From NCBI RefSeq assembly GCF_029894125.1, contig NZ_JARXYZ010000003.1, positions 471,450 to 535,449 of the forward strand: 64,000 nt of DNA. The letters run 5' to 3'. The position numbers were made by a program, and so were the translations under genes. This DNA comes from Kitasatospora sp. MAA19 (GTDB taxonomy: Bacteria > Actinomycetota > Actinomycetes > Streptomycetales > Streptomycetaceae). Below, one piece after another: positions 1 through 8,748 of this stretch. The notes under the pieces were generated by a model. The model was given only the letters and a program-made list of their open reading frames with translations, searched no databases and was not told the DNA's origin. Numbering within the stretch: the first letter of the stretch is position 1; each line of letters opens with the position of its first letter.

Positions 1-99
1 GCGCGGATCTGGAGGCCGTTCACGATGTCGACGGCCCCGTCATCGGTTGTGTTGCCCATCGGGCCACCGTACGGCCGTCGTTGTCCGACGGCACCCGAT

Positions 100-621
100 T
101 TATTCCGTGCCCGACCCGACGTGCTCCCCCGGCGCCACCACCCAGTGGTTGCAGCGCAGGACGCGGTCCGCGAAGGAGACGTCCCGCTCACCGAGCAGCC
201 GGAAGCCCAGTGCCCGGCAGATCCCGTTGGACGGGCCGTTGGTGACCGCCGGGTGGGCGTGCACCGGGCCCCACCGGCCGTCCGCGGCGGCGGCGTCCAG
301 CAGCTCCCGGACGGCCGCCTTGGCGAGGCCGCGCCCCTGGAACTCGGGCAGCACCATCCAGCCGATCTCGGTCACGGCGGCGCCGTCCTCCTCGTACGAC
401 CAGAGCGTGACCCCGCCGGCCACCACCTCCGGCCCGGCCCCGTCCGGGACGATCATCTTGATCCACGCGCGGTCCTCCGCCACCTCCACGACGTCCTTGC
501 GCAGCCGCGCCTCCACCCGATCCCGGGGCAGCGGCCCGCCCAGCCCGGCCATCATCACCGCGTCGCACCGCATCCGGACGTACGCGTCGACGTCCCCCGC
601 CTCGACATCACGCAGCCTCAT
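100..621 (-). CDS. GNAT-family N-acetyltransferase
   Basis: A 173-residue single-domain GNAT protein that would transfer an acetyl group from acetyl-CoA to an amine; the substrate is not apparent. The acetyl-CoA motif is visible as EFQGRGLAKAAVRELL around residues 94-109, and a second conserved stretch (NGPSNGICRALGF) follows near residues 128-140. The ATG is preceded by GGAGGAGA at good spacing, which supports this start. It stands alone on the minus strand, and the 99 bases left of it show no gene I can support. Family assignment is secure from the motifs; the function within the family is not determined. Confidence 0.85.
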   Translation of the reverse strand: MRLRDVEAGDVDAYVRMRCDAVMMAGLGGPLPRDRVEARLRKDVVEVAEDRAWIKMIVPDGAGPEVVAGGVTLWSYEEDGAAVTEIGWMVLPEFQGRGLAKAAVRELLDAAAADGRWGPVHAHPAVTNGPSNGICRALGFRLLGERDVSFADRVLRCNHWVVAPGEHVGSGTE

Positions 622-849
622 CGCGTCTCCTCCCGAGTGCTCGAACCGGCCACGCCGGGGCCGGTCCGGCGGATCCTAGCGCCCATCACCGACACGTCCG
701 GAGCGCAGGCGGGGGTGGCGGCGGCGTCAGGGTACGTGCACCGCACGGCGGAGGAGGAACGCGGTGCGGCGAGGGCGGCGAGGGCGGGGGCACCTCCCGG
801 CCGACGGCCGGGAAGGGGTCGGCGCGCAGGCCGGGGGTGCGGACGGGCC

Positions 850-2088
850 CTACGGGCGGGCGTAGAAGTCGGGGGTGCCCATGATCCAGAGGCTGGCCTG
901 TTTGACCGGCCTGCCGGCGCGGGGGGCCTCGATCATCTGATCGTCGCCGATGTAGAGGCCGACGTGGTAGATGTCGGCGGCGCGGCCGGTGTGCGTCCAG
1001 AAGACGAGGTCGCCGGGGCGCAGCTGGCGGTAGCTGATCGGGGTGCTCTGGGCGTACTGGTCGGCGGCGAAGTGGTTGAGCTGTCTGCCGCCTTCGCGCC
1101 AGGCCATCATGGTGAGCCCGGAGCAGTCGTAGCCGGCCGGACCCTCGCCGCCCCAGATGTAGGGCAGGCCGATCTTGGAGCGGGCGAAGTCGATGGCGGC
1201 GGCCGCGCCCTCGGCGGACCACGGGCGGTCGGCGGGGGGTGCGGCCTGGGTGGCCTTGGCAGCGGCCTGCTCGGCGGCGGCGCGGGCGGCGGCCTCGGCC
1301 TCCCGGGTGGTGATCTCCTCCAGGGCCTCGCGGTGGCGGCGTTCCAGGTCGACGGTGGTGTGCCGGGCGGCGGCCAGGTCGGTGAGCAGCTGCTCGCGGC
1401 GCCGGTCGGCGGCGAGGACCGCGTCCTGCTGGGCGGCGAGCCGGGCCTCGGCGCTGGCCTTGGCGGCGCCGACCTCGGTGGCGGCCTTCTCGGCGGCCTC
1501 GGTGGCGGTGCGGGCGGCGGCGGAGGCCCGGTTCGCGGCGGCCGCGGTGGAGGTGGCGGCGTCGAGGATCTGCCGGGTGCGTTCGCTGGCGACGCCGACC
1601 ACGGCGGCGCGGTCGCCGGCCTCGCGCGGGCCGCGGGCGCCGAGCAGCGCGTTGAGCGCGGAGAGTTCGGCGCCCGCGCCCTGGCGGTACGTTTCGGCGG
1701 CGAGTTGGGCGGCGTCCGCGGCCGCCTCGGAGCGCTCGGCCTCGGCGGCGGTGGCGCGCCGGCCGGCGGCGGCCTCCTCGGTGCGGGCCCGGGCGAGGGC
1801 GAGCTGCGCGCCGTTGTAGGCCTCGACGGCCTGTTCGGCGCTGCGGCCGGCCCGGTCGAGTTCGGCCCGGGCGGCGGTGAGTCCGGCTTCGATGGCGGTG
1901 ACGGAGGCGGCGGTGCGGTCGACCTCGGAGCGGGCCCGGTCGATCTCCTCGGTGGTCGGGTACGGGTCGTCCGGTCGGGCGGGGCCGGCGGTGGGTTCGG
2001 GGTCCGCCGGGGCGGCCTGGGCGGCGGGGAGCAGCCCGAGCAGGGCGGTGAGGGACAACAGGAGGGTCGGCAGGAGCCTGCGCGCCAC
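850..2088 (-). CDS. Secreted NlpC/P60 peptidoglycan endopeptidase
   Basis: A 412-residue exported cell-wall hydrolase expected to cut stem-peptide bonds in peptidoglycan. I chose the GTG at 2088 because it directly precedes a signal peptide (Arg-Arg, then a Leu-rich core ending AQA-AP) and has AAGGGA upstream. Residues about 40-280 are Ala/Glu/Arg-rich and look like a long coiled coil, as in RipA-type enzymes. The C-terminal 115 residues are the NlpC/P60 domain: catalytic Cys322 sits in YDCSGL and the His in YHVGLYIG. The long coiled-coil spacer followed by a catalytic tail is the common actinobacterial layout. It is separated from both neighbours and is probably transcribed alone. Confidence 0.9.
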   Translation of the reverse strand: MARRLLPTLLLSLTALLGLLPAAQAAPADPEPTAGPARPDDPYPTTEEIDRARSEVDRTAASVTAIEAGLTAARAELDRAGRSAEQAVEAYNGAQLALARARTEEAAAGRRATAAEAERSEAAADAAQLAAETYRQGAGAELSALNALLGARGPREAGDRAAVVGVASERTRQILDAATSTAAAANRASAAARTATEAAEKAATEVGAAKASAEARLAAQQDAVLAADRRREQLLTDLAAARHTTVDLERRHREALEEITTREAEAAARAAAEQAAAKATQAAPPADRPWSAEGAAAAIDFARSKIGLPYIWGGEGPAGYDCSGLTMMAWREGGRQLNHFAADQYAQSTPISYRQLRPGDLVFWTHTGRAADIYHVGLYIGDDQMIEAPRAGRPVKQASLWIMGTPDFYARP

Positions 2089-2327
2089 GAGACATCCCTT
2101 CTCACGGGTCCGGAGGGGACGGCGGTCGGACGGTGCGCGGTGCTCGGACCGGGGCGGCCAGGCGGAGGAGGTCCGACGAATCATCCCATCAAGTGACAGA
2201 AAGGTCACTCGTCGATCATGTTCTCAACTCCGACGCTTTTCGCACCTCGAACGCGCCCTGCCAGCCGGGTGACCATCAGATGATCCGATCATGAGTCACC
2301 GTCGGTCAGGCGCACGGGGTATGCGAA

Positions 2328-3392
2328 CTACCGGTGGATCCGGCGGGTGCGCGTCCGCAGCTGGAGGTGTCGCTCGGACCGGCGCTCCACCCCGGTCGGA
2401 CGGACCGCGTACGTCCGGCTGCGCCCCGCCCGGACCGTGCGGCGACGCTGCCGCGCCCCGTGGGACCGGCCCGGGCCGCTGCCGCCCGCGCCGTACGCCC
2501 CGCCCTCCGCCGCCCCGGCGGCGGCCGCCGAGCGGCGGTCGGCCAGCCGCGCCTGACGCCGGGCCAGCGCCCGGGCGGCGTGCGCGTCGAGGTGGGCGGT
2601 GGCCCGGGCGGCCATCCGCTCGGCCACCCGGTGGGCGGCGGGGTGGTTCGCGGACACCTTGTCGGGGGCGCCGGCGATCAGGTCGAAGAGCCAGGTGCGG
2701 GCCCGGTCCGCACGCCGGTGCAGTCGGCGCTCGCGCCGGAGCGCACGCGCCCGGCGGCGGGGACGCTTGGCGTACCGCCAGCGGGCCCACGGGCTGCTCG
2801 GGCGGGCCAGCCGGACCGCCCCGATCCAGGAGAGGCCGGGGACCATGATGCCGAGCAGGCCGGTCCACAGCTTGCCCTTGATCAGGCTGATCACCGAGGC
2901 CAGGGCGTTCACCGAGATCACCGTGATCAGGCCCCACCTGGTCTCCTGGCCGGGCACCACGCCGAGCGGCACGTACCCGACCAGCAGCAGGGCGGTGAAC
3001 AGGATGCCGAAGATCACCGCGTCCACCGACTTGCGGCCCTGCTCGCTCCAGTACACGTCGTCCAGGTGCAGGATCAGCGCGAACTCGTCCAGCACCAGGC
3101 CGCAGCCGATGCCGAAGACCAGCCCGAACCAGTCGATCCACGGGTGACCGCCGTACGTGGCGAACACCCCGACGCCACCGACCAGCAGGAAGCCCAGGCC
3201 GAACACCATGTGATGGATGTGCAGGCCGCCGGGGGTGACGTTGCCGGGCCACCAGCGCACCTGGGCACGGATCATCCGGACGCTGAACCGGATGAACACG
3301 AAGGAGGTGATGAAGCCGACCAGCAGCAGGAACAGCGGTTGCTTGTGCGCGGCGACGATGTGCTCGCGGTAGCCGTCCAGCAGTGTGGTCAT
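2328..3392 (-). CDS. Conserved polytopic membrane protein with HIHH motif
   Basis: A 354-residue membrane protein of unknown function. The N-terminal two thirds holds about six hydrophobic segments, including one starting FLLLVGFITSFVFI. The motif GGLHIHHMVFG near residue 60 and acidic DEFALILHLDD near residue 105 could form a metal or proton site; this is inference. The C-terminal 130 residues are very basic and Arg/Ala-rich, likely cytoplasmic. The ATG at 3392 begins MTTLLDGYREH; longer in-frame readings lack a ribosome site. It lies 78 bases downstream of the ThrE-like gene on the same strand and may be cotranscribed. Confidence 0.75.
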   Translation of the reverse strand: MTTLLDGYREHIVAAHKQPLFLLLVGFITSFVFIRFSVRMIRAQVRWWPGNVTPGGLHIHHMVFGLGFLLVGGVGVFATYGGHPWIDWFGLVFGIGCGLVLDEFALILHLDDVYWSEQGRKSVDAVIFGILFTALLLVGYVPLGVVPGQETRWGLITVISVNALASVISLIKGKLWTGLLGIMVPGLSWIGAVRLARPSSPWARWRYAKRPRRRARALRRERRLHRRADRARTWLFDLIAGAPDKVSANHPAAHRVAERMAARATAHLDAHAARALARRQARLADRRSAAAAGAAEGGAYGAGGSGPGRSHGARQRRRTVRAGRSRTYAVRPTGVERRSERHLQLRTRTRRIHR

Positions 3393-3470
3393 GCGTCTTA
3401 CCTTCGTTCCTGGTCCTTCCTCCGGTCTGCCGCGACATGGCCCGGAGCCCAACACCGGTCCAACGCGCGG

Positions 3471-5276
3471 TCAGAACCCGCGGGTGCGCTTGGCCGCCCG
3501 GCGCGGCACGACCGGGTACAGCGACGGGCGCTCGCCACCGACCGGCAGCTTCATGAACAGCCGGGCGATCTCGCCGCCGAGGTTCACCCCGATCGCCAGC
3601 GCCATCGCGATCGCGGCCGCCCGGGAGACGGACACCAGGCCGGCGCTGGAGTGCCCCTGCGCGAAGGAGAGCATCCCGAGGTAGAGCGCCGAACCGGGCA
3701 TCAGCGGGCCGATCGCGGCGGTCACGTACGGCAGCGCGGAGCCGTTGCGGTAGCGCGCCATCAGCTGGCCGAAGAGGCCGACCAGGCCGGCCGCCACCCC
3801 GGTCGCCACGATCGGGGAGAAGCCCGCGTTGTAGGCCAGCACGCCGTAGCTGGCCCAGCCGATGCCGCTGTTCAGGGTGACCAGCGCGAGGGAGCGGCGG
3901 TCGGTCTGCAGCAGGGTGGCGAAGGCCAGGGTCAGCAGCATCGCGGCGGCCAACTGGACCGGCGGGTAGCTGACGCCCGCCAGGCTCTCGTCCGGCCGCA
4001 GCTTCGCCTCGAAGCCGACCCCCAGGTAGAGGATCAGCATCACGCCGATCACGATGCCCGCGACCAGGTAGATCACCTCCAGCAGACGGGCCGCGGCGGT
4101 GATGTAGAAGCCGGTCAGGCCGTCCTGGACGGCGGCGACCAGGGCCCGCCCGGGCAGCAGCGCGAACAGGCCACCGGTGATCACCACCGAGCCGCGCAGG
4201 CCCCAGTCGTTGAAGGAGAGGACGATCCCGGAGGCGGCGGCCGGCATCGCGGCCGCCACGAACTGGTAGAACTCCGGCAGCCGGCGCCGGGCCAGCATGG
4301 AGGCCAGCCGGTCGCCGAGGACGGCCGCGACGAAGGCGCTGGCGAAGACCAGCCAGGCCTTGTCGTCGATCCGCCCGCCGACCAGGAAGGTGGCCGCGCC
4401 GGCCAGCAGACCGGTGGTCAGCGCGAGCATCCAGGACGGGTAGGGGTGCCGGTTGCGGCGGATCACGGCGAGCCGGCGGTAGGCGTCGTTGACCGTGACC
4501 TTCTCGGCGGTGATGTCCGCGACCAGCTCGTAGACCGCGTTCAGCCGGGTGTAGTCGGAGGTGCGGCGGCGCACCACCCGGTCGGCGGTGATCGGCGGCT
4601 CGACCAGCGAGGGCTGGTGCGAGATGCCGATCAGGGTGAAGGTCACCTGCGGCTCGCAGTGGTCCAGCCGGTAGGCGTGCGCGATGCCGAGCATGGCCGC
4701 CTCGACGTCCTCGGCCGCCTCGCCGCTGGCCAGCAGCAGCTCGCCGATGCGCAGTGTCAGGTCGAGGATGCGGGGGACGTTGCGGGTGGCCGCCGCAGAG
4801 GGGTGCAGCTCGCGGGCGGTCCGCTCGAAGGCGGGGCGCTCGGACATCGGGGTGCGCAGCAGCGTGCGCATCCGGTCCGGCCAGGGGGCCTCGCCGGGGG
4901 CGCCGGCGGTCAGCTCCGGGATCGGGGTGCCGGTGGGCGGGGCGTAGCCGGCGGCGCGCCACTCCTCGGGGGTGAGGGTGTCCTCGGCGACCGAGCGGCG
5001 GCGGGCGGGGCGCGCCGCCTCGGGCGCCGGCTCGCGGCGCGGTTCGGCTTCCGGTTCCGGTTCCGGGGCCAGCAGGCCCCTGGTCTCCGGGACCGGCGGG
5101 ACGAGCGGGATGACGGTGGCGGGCTCGACGGTGGGGGCCGGGTGGCCCAGCAGGCCCTCGGTGGGCGGCGCCTCGGCGGGGTGCACCGGCCGTACCGGCG
5201 GCGTCCGCCGTGTCTGACGGACCGCCCGGCCTCCCCTCGCCCGCTTGCCTCCGCCCGGTCGGCCCCGCTTAGGCAC
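3471..5276 (-). CDS. ThrE-family threonine/serine exporter-like protein
   Basis: A 601-residue protein whose residues from about 180 onward match the ThrE/DUF1212 layout. A soluble region (LRIGELLLASGEAAEDVE, then a VTFTLIGIS stretch) is followed by ten or so membrane segments carrying both halves (ThrE and ThrE_2-like). The expected role is export of threonine or serine driven by the proton gradient. The first 160 residues are a Pro/Glu/Arg-rich extension, longer than in classic ThrE, with no recognisable fold. The GTG at 5276 has AAGGAG five bases upstream, which fixes the extended start. The extension may be a cytoplasmic regulatory or disordered tail; that is inference. Confidence 0.84.
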   Translation of the reverse strand: MPKRGRPGGGKRARGGRAVRQTRRTPPVRPVHPAEAPPTEGLLGHPAPTVEPATVIPLVPPVPETRGLLAPEPEPEAEPRREPAPEAARPARRRSVAEDTLTPEEWRAAGYAPPTGTPIPELTAGAPGEAPWPDRMRTLLRTPMSERPAFERTARELHPSAAATRNVPRILDLTLRIGELLLASGEAAEDVEAAMLGIAHAYRLDHCEPQVTFTLIGISHQPSLVEPPITADRVVRRRTSDYTRLNAVYELVADITAEKVTVNDAYRRLAVIRRNRHPYPSWMLALTTGLLAGAATFLVGGRIDDKAWLVFASAFVAAVLGDRLASMLARRRLPEFYQFVAAAMPAAASGIVLSFNDWGLRGSVVITGGLFALLPGRALVAAVQDGLTGFYITAAARLLEVIYLVAGIVIGVMLILYLGVGFEAKLRPDESLAGVSYPPVQLAAAMLLTLAFATLLQTDRRSLALVTLNSGIGWASYGVLAYNAGFSPIVATGVAAGLVGLFGQLMARYRNGSALPYVTAAIGPLMPGSALYLGMLSFAQGHSSAGLVSVSRAAAIAMALAIGVNLGGEIARLFMKLPVGGERPSLYPVVPRRAAKRTRGF

Positions 5277-5395
5277 TTCCACTCCTTGCCGCCCCTGGTG
5301 GCCGCCGGCCACCGTTCGATCTCGGGATACACCTTGCCTGATCGAACAGTCCGACGCACATATACGCGGCGTACCGTGACGGGGGCGGCGGGCGC

Positions 5396-6049
5396 CTACC
5401 CGGCGCGGTGGCGGTCGGTGGACGCCGCACCGGAACGGCGGGCCCGCAGCAGTTCGACCGCCACCGGGACCACCGAGACCAGCACGATGCCGACCAGGAT
5501 GGCCTCGATGTTGTCCCGGACGAACGGGATCTGCCCCAGGAAGTAGCCGAGCACGGTGACACCGGCGCCCCACAGCACACCGCCGACGAGGTTGAAGACC
5601 ACGAAGGTGCGGTAGTTCATCCTGCTCACCCCGGCGACGATCGGGGTGAAGGTGCGCACGATCGGCACGAACCGGGCCAGCACGATCGCCTTGGGCCCGT
5701 GCCGGTCGAAGAAGGCGGCGGCCTTCTCCACGTTCTCCTGCTTGAAGATCCGGGAGTCGGGGCGGCGGAACAGGCCCGGCCCGACCTTGCGGCCGAACAG
5801 GTAGCCGACCTGGTCCCCCGCCACCGCGGCGGCCACGATCAGCGCGCAGACCAGCCAGAGCGGCTGGTGCAGGTAGGTGCCGCCGGCCACCAGCAGACCG
5901 GTGGTGAACAGGAGCGAGTCGCCGGGCAGGAAGAAGCCGATCAGCAGGCCGGACTCGGCGAAGACGATGGCCAGGATGCCGATCAGGCCGAAGGTGGAGA
6001 TCAGGTTGGTCGGATCGAGCCAGGACGGGCCGAGGGCGAGGCTGGTCAC
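5396..6049 (-). CDS. DedA-family membrane protein
   Basis: A 217-residue DedA/VTT protein, a family implicated in polyprenyl-phosphate or lipid flipping and membrane homeostasis. The diagnostic features are the early FAES...FFLPGDSLLF motif, GDQVGYLFGRKVG, and the conserved FVPIVRTFTPIVAG membrane-dipping segment with its essential Arg. The length is normal for the family. The GTG at 6049 follows CAGGAG at nine bases, so the longer upstream reading is rejected. It lies upstream of the ThrE-like gene on the same strand with a 119-base gap. Confidence 0.92.
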   Translation of the reverse strand: MTSLALGPSWLDPTNLISTFGLIGILAIVFAESGLLIGFFLPGDSLLFTTGLLVAGGTYLHQPLWLVCALIVAAAVAGDQVGYLFGRKVGPGLFRRPDSRIFKQENVEKAAAFFDRHGPKAIVLARFVPIVRTFTPIVAGVSRMNYRTFVVFNLVGGVLWGAGVTVLGYFLGQIPFVRDNIEAILVGIVLVSVVPVAVELLRARRSGAASTDRHRAG

Positions 6050-6181
6050 GTGCGGACACTCCTGAGGGTCGAGTCTTGGCAATGAAACAGTAAAGCATTC
6101 ACCAAGAATCGATAAACCGGTAGGTCATGACGGGCCTGCACGCACCCGCGCCCGCACGCGGCCGTGCGGGCCGGGGCGTGC

Positions 6182-6239
6182 GGGTGCGGGGGTGCGGGGG
6201 TGCAGGGGTGCAGGGGTGCAGGGGTGCAGGGGTGCGGGG
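6182..6239. repeat. Octamer tandem repeat (GGGGTGCA/GGGGTGCG)
   Basis: About seven nearly perfect copies of an 8-base unit read GGGGTGCG, then GGGGTGCA, then GGGGTGCG. They lie between the stop of the TPR gene and the DedA gene start. The unit is not a multiple of three and sits in non-coding DNA. Copy number is likely to vary between strains by slippage; no regulatory role is evident. Confidence 0.8.
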
Positions 6240-6242
6240 CCG

Positions 6243-8600
6243 TCAGAGGCCGTAGCGCTCGATGGTCTCCTCGTGCCGGGCGACGTCCGCACCCGCCGCC
6301 TTGGCCAGGTCCAGCCAGGCCAGCGGGTGCGTCCAGTCGCCGGTGAGCCGGTGCAGCAGCGCGTCGGCCTCGGCGGCCGAGGCGGTCGGCGGCACCCCGA
6401 CGGCGGCGTAGACGCCGGGCAGCGCGGCGTCCTCGTCCGCCGGGTCGGTGATGCGGTACTGCTCCCCGCTGTACGCCCAGACCGCGTAGCCGGCCTGCTG
6501 CAGGTCTTCGCGCAGCGCCGCCCACGGCTCGTCGCCGGGCCAGCCGCCGTCGATCCAGTACGTGGCGTACCCCGCCGGGTCGAGCAGGGTGAGCAGCTCG
6601 AACACCGGGCGCCAGCCCCGCCGCTCCTCCTCGGGGGCGTCCTCGGCCGGCGGCGGCTCCAGCAGCGCCGGGGCGAAGACCACCACGTCGCCGTGGTTGA
6701 GCGTGAGGTCGTCGCCGAGCACCGGCAGGATCCGGGCGGTGGCCGGACCGGTGCGGACGGCGGGCAGGTCGGCCGTGGCGCCGTTGGTGCGGGTGGCGCG
6801 GACGGTGACCAGCTGCCACTCCTCGTCCACCGGCCCCTCGGGCTCGTCGAACTCGATGCCGAGCAGCGCGCCGGCGGAGCGGACCGCCGCCCAGTCCCGG
6901 TTGGCGGTGGCCGCGGTGATCAGGTGCCAGAGGTCGGGCTCCTGGACGGTGCGGTGGCGCTCCTCCTCCGGGGCGGCCCCGGCGGGCAGCGCGTGCTCCA
7001 GGAGCTCCTGGTACAGCCGCTGCGCGGTGGCGTGGTCGCCCAGCTCGGTGGCGGCGCCGGCGGCCAGCCGGCGGGTGTTGATCCGGCTCCGGTCCAGGGC
7101 CAGGATCGCCTCGCACTGCTCCAGCACCTCGGCCCAGCGGGCCTCGGCGGCGGCCCAGCGGGCGCGTATCCAGTGCCCGTCGGCCGGGCTGGTGCCGGCC
7201 AGCCGGTCGGCGAGGCGGCGGACGCCCTCGGCGTCCCCCGCGTCGATCAGGGCGGAGCCGAGCATGCCGGTCAGCACCTCGTCGCCCGGGGCGGCGTCGA
7301 GCCACTGCCAGAGCAGGTCGGCGGCGGCCCGGGCGTGGCCGAGGCCGCCGAGCACCGCGGCCAGGTTGACGGCCAGTTCGGTGGCGGCGGCCTGCTCACC
7401 CTGGTACCGGTCCAGGGCGACGGAGAGCAGGTCGGCGCCGGTCTCGTAGGGCACCCCGGCCTCGGCCAGGTGTGCCGCCAGTTCGCCCGGCGGAACGGGC
7501 AGCTCGGGCACCGGCAGCGCCTCGGCGGCCGCCCGCAGCGCGGCGACCTCCTCGGCCACGCCCTCGGTGCGGCGCAGCCGGGCGAGCTTGCGCTCCCCGG
7601 TCTCGGCGAGGGTCAGCGCCACCGTCCGGGCGCCGCGGGCGACGGCGAGCCGACCCGCCGCCAGCAGCAGGTCCACGCAGGGGCGGTGCGAGCCGGTGCC
7701 GTCCAGGTAGCCGACCCAGCCGGCCAGGACGGCGCCCAGCTCGGCGTCGTTCTCCCAGGCACCGGCCGCGACCAGCAGCTCGACCGTGCGCGTCCAGCCG
7801 TCCCGCAGGTCGGCGTGGCGCTCGGCGGCCTCCCGGGCGGGCAGCAGCGCCAGCGCCTCCTCGGTGCGGCCGAGCGAGGCCAGCGCGCGGGCCCGCAGCA
7901 GACCGCCCCAGAGCCGGTCGCTCTCGTCGATCTCGCGGCCGCGGGAGCGCTCGGCCTGCTCGGCGGTGTCGACCAGCGTGAGCACCTCCTCGTGCCGGCC
8001 GAGCCGGCTCAGCGTGCCGGCCCGGGCGTGGTGGAAGTGCAGCGAGAGCCGCTCGCCGGCCGCCTGGATCCGGGCGGCGGCGGTGTCCAGGTGGCTGAGC
8101 GCCTCGGCGTGGCGGCCGTCGTCCTCCAGTGCGTCGGAGTACTCGCGGGAGAGGCAGTCGAAGCAGGCCCGGGCGGGCTCGATCCGCTCCAGCGTCTCGC
8201 CGAGCACCGCCAGCCGCTCCGGGACGTAGCCGGGGCCGTCGACCCGGGCGTGGCAGATCGCGAAGTCCTGCACCACGCAGACGGACTGCGGGCAGCCCGC
8301 CGTCTCCTCCCGGTGGGCGAACTCCAGCAGGTCGACCGCCTCGGGCAGGGCCTGCTCGCCCTGGTGGCGCTTGTTCAGCAGGTTCTGCATCCGCCAGTGC
8401 CGCAGGTAGACCTCGACCCAGGGCAGGCCGAGCGCCCGGGAGGCGGCCAGCGCCTCCGGGTAGACCGCGTCCAGCTGGTCGTTGCGGCCCTCGTTGGCGT
8501 GGCCGGGCAGCTCGTAGATGGCGTCGGCCAGCCGGCGGTGGCCGGCCTCGGCCAGCTGGCGGTGGGCGTCGTGCACCCAGGCCCAGATGTCGGTGCTCAT
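6243..8600 (-). CDS. Tetratricopeptide-repeat protein next to HSP90
   Basis: A 785-residue soluble protein built almost entirely from Ala/Leu/Glu-rich helical pairs that read as degenerate TPR units (for example ALASLGRTEEALALL, LGDHATAQRLYQEL). There is no signal peptide or membrane segment. Residues 560-700 contain a less regular, Trp- and acid-rich region (PVFELLTLLDPAGY) that may be a separate domain. The ATG at 8600 is supported by a GGGGGA site. It lies 148 bases downstream of an HSP90 gene on the same strand. TPR proteins are classic HSP90 partners, so a cochaperone or client-adaptor role is a reasonable inference, not a demonstrated one. Confidence 0.84.
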   Translation of the reverse strand: MSTDIWAWVHDAHRQLAEAGHRRLADAIYELPGHANEGRNDQLDAVYPEALAASRALGLPWVEVYLRHWRMQNLLNKRHQGEQALPEAVDLLEFAHREETAGCPQSVCVVQDFAICHARVDGPGYVPERLAVLGETLERIEPARACFDCLSREYSDALEDDGRHAEALSHLDTAAARIQAAGERLSLHFHHARAGTLSRLGRHEEVLTLVDTAEQAERSRGREIDESDRLWGGLLRARALASLGRTEEALALLPAREAAERHADLRDGWTRTVELLVAAGAWENDAELGAVLAGWVGYLDGTGSHRPCVDLLLAAGRLAVARGARTVALTLAETGERKLARLRRTEGVAEEVAALRAAAEALPVPELPVPPGELAAHLAEAGVPYETGADLLSVALDRYQGEQAAATELAVNLAAVLGGLGHARAAADLLWQWLDAAPGDEVLTGMLGSALIDAGDAEGVRRLADRLAGTSPADGHWIRARWAAAEARWAEVLEQCEAILALDRSRINTRRLAAGAATELGDHATAQRLYQELLEHALPAGAAPEEERHRTVQEPDLWHLITAATANRDWAAVRSAGALLGIEFDEPEGPVDEEWQLVTVRATRTNGATADLPAVRTGPATARILPVLGDDLTLNHGDVVVFAPALLEPPPAEDAPEEERRGWRPVFELLTLLDPAGYATYWIDGGWPGDEPWAALREDLQQAGYAVWAYSGEQYRITDPADEDAALPGVYAAVGVPPTASAAEADALLHRLTGDWTHPLAWLDLAKAAGADVARHEETIERYGL

Positions 8601-8748
8601 GTCGTGTCCCCCTGCGTGGTGCTGTTGAGAAGTCTGCCGTCGGCCACTGACAATCCGTCGGGGCCGGGGCGCGCCGGGCAGGTCCCGCCGGGCGCGCGAC
8701 GTGTCGGACGCGCCCCGCTCACGCCTCGTCCGCTCACGTCTCCTCCGC

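Noticed and set aside
2334..5546. Long plus-strand ORF of 1070 codons
   Set aside because: It is antisense to two membrane protein genes whose hydrophobic segments and ribosome sites are convincing; the plus-strand translation is Gln/His/Arg-rich with no domain.
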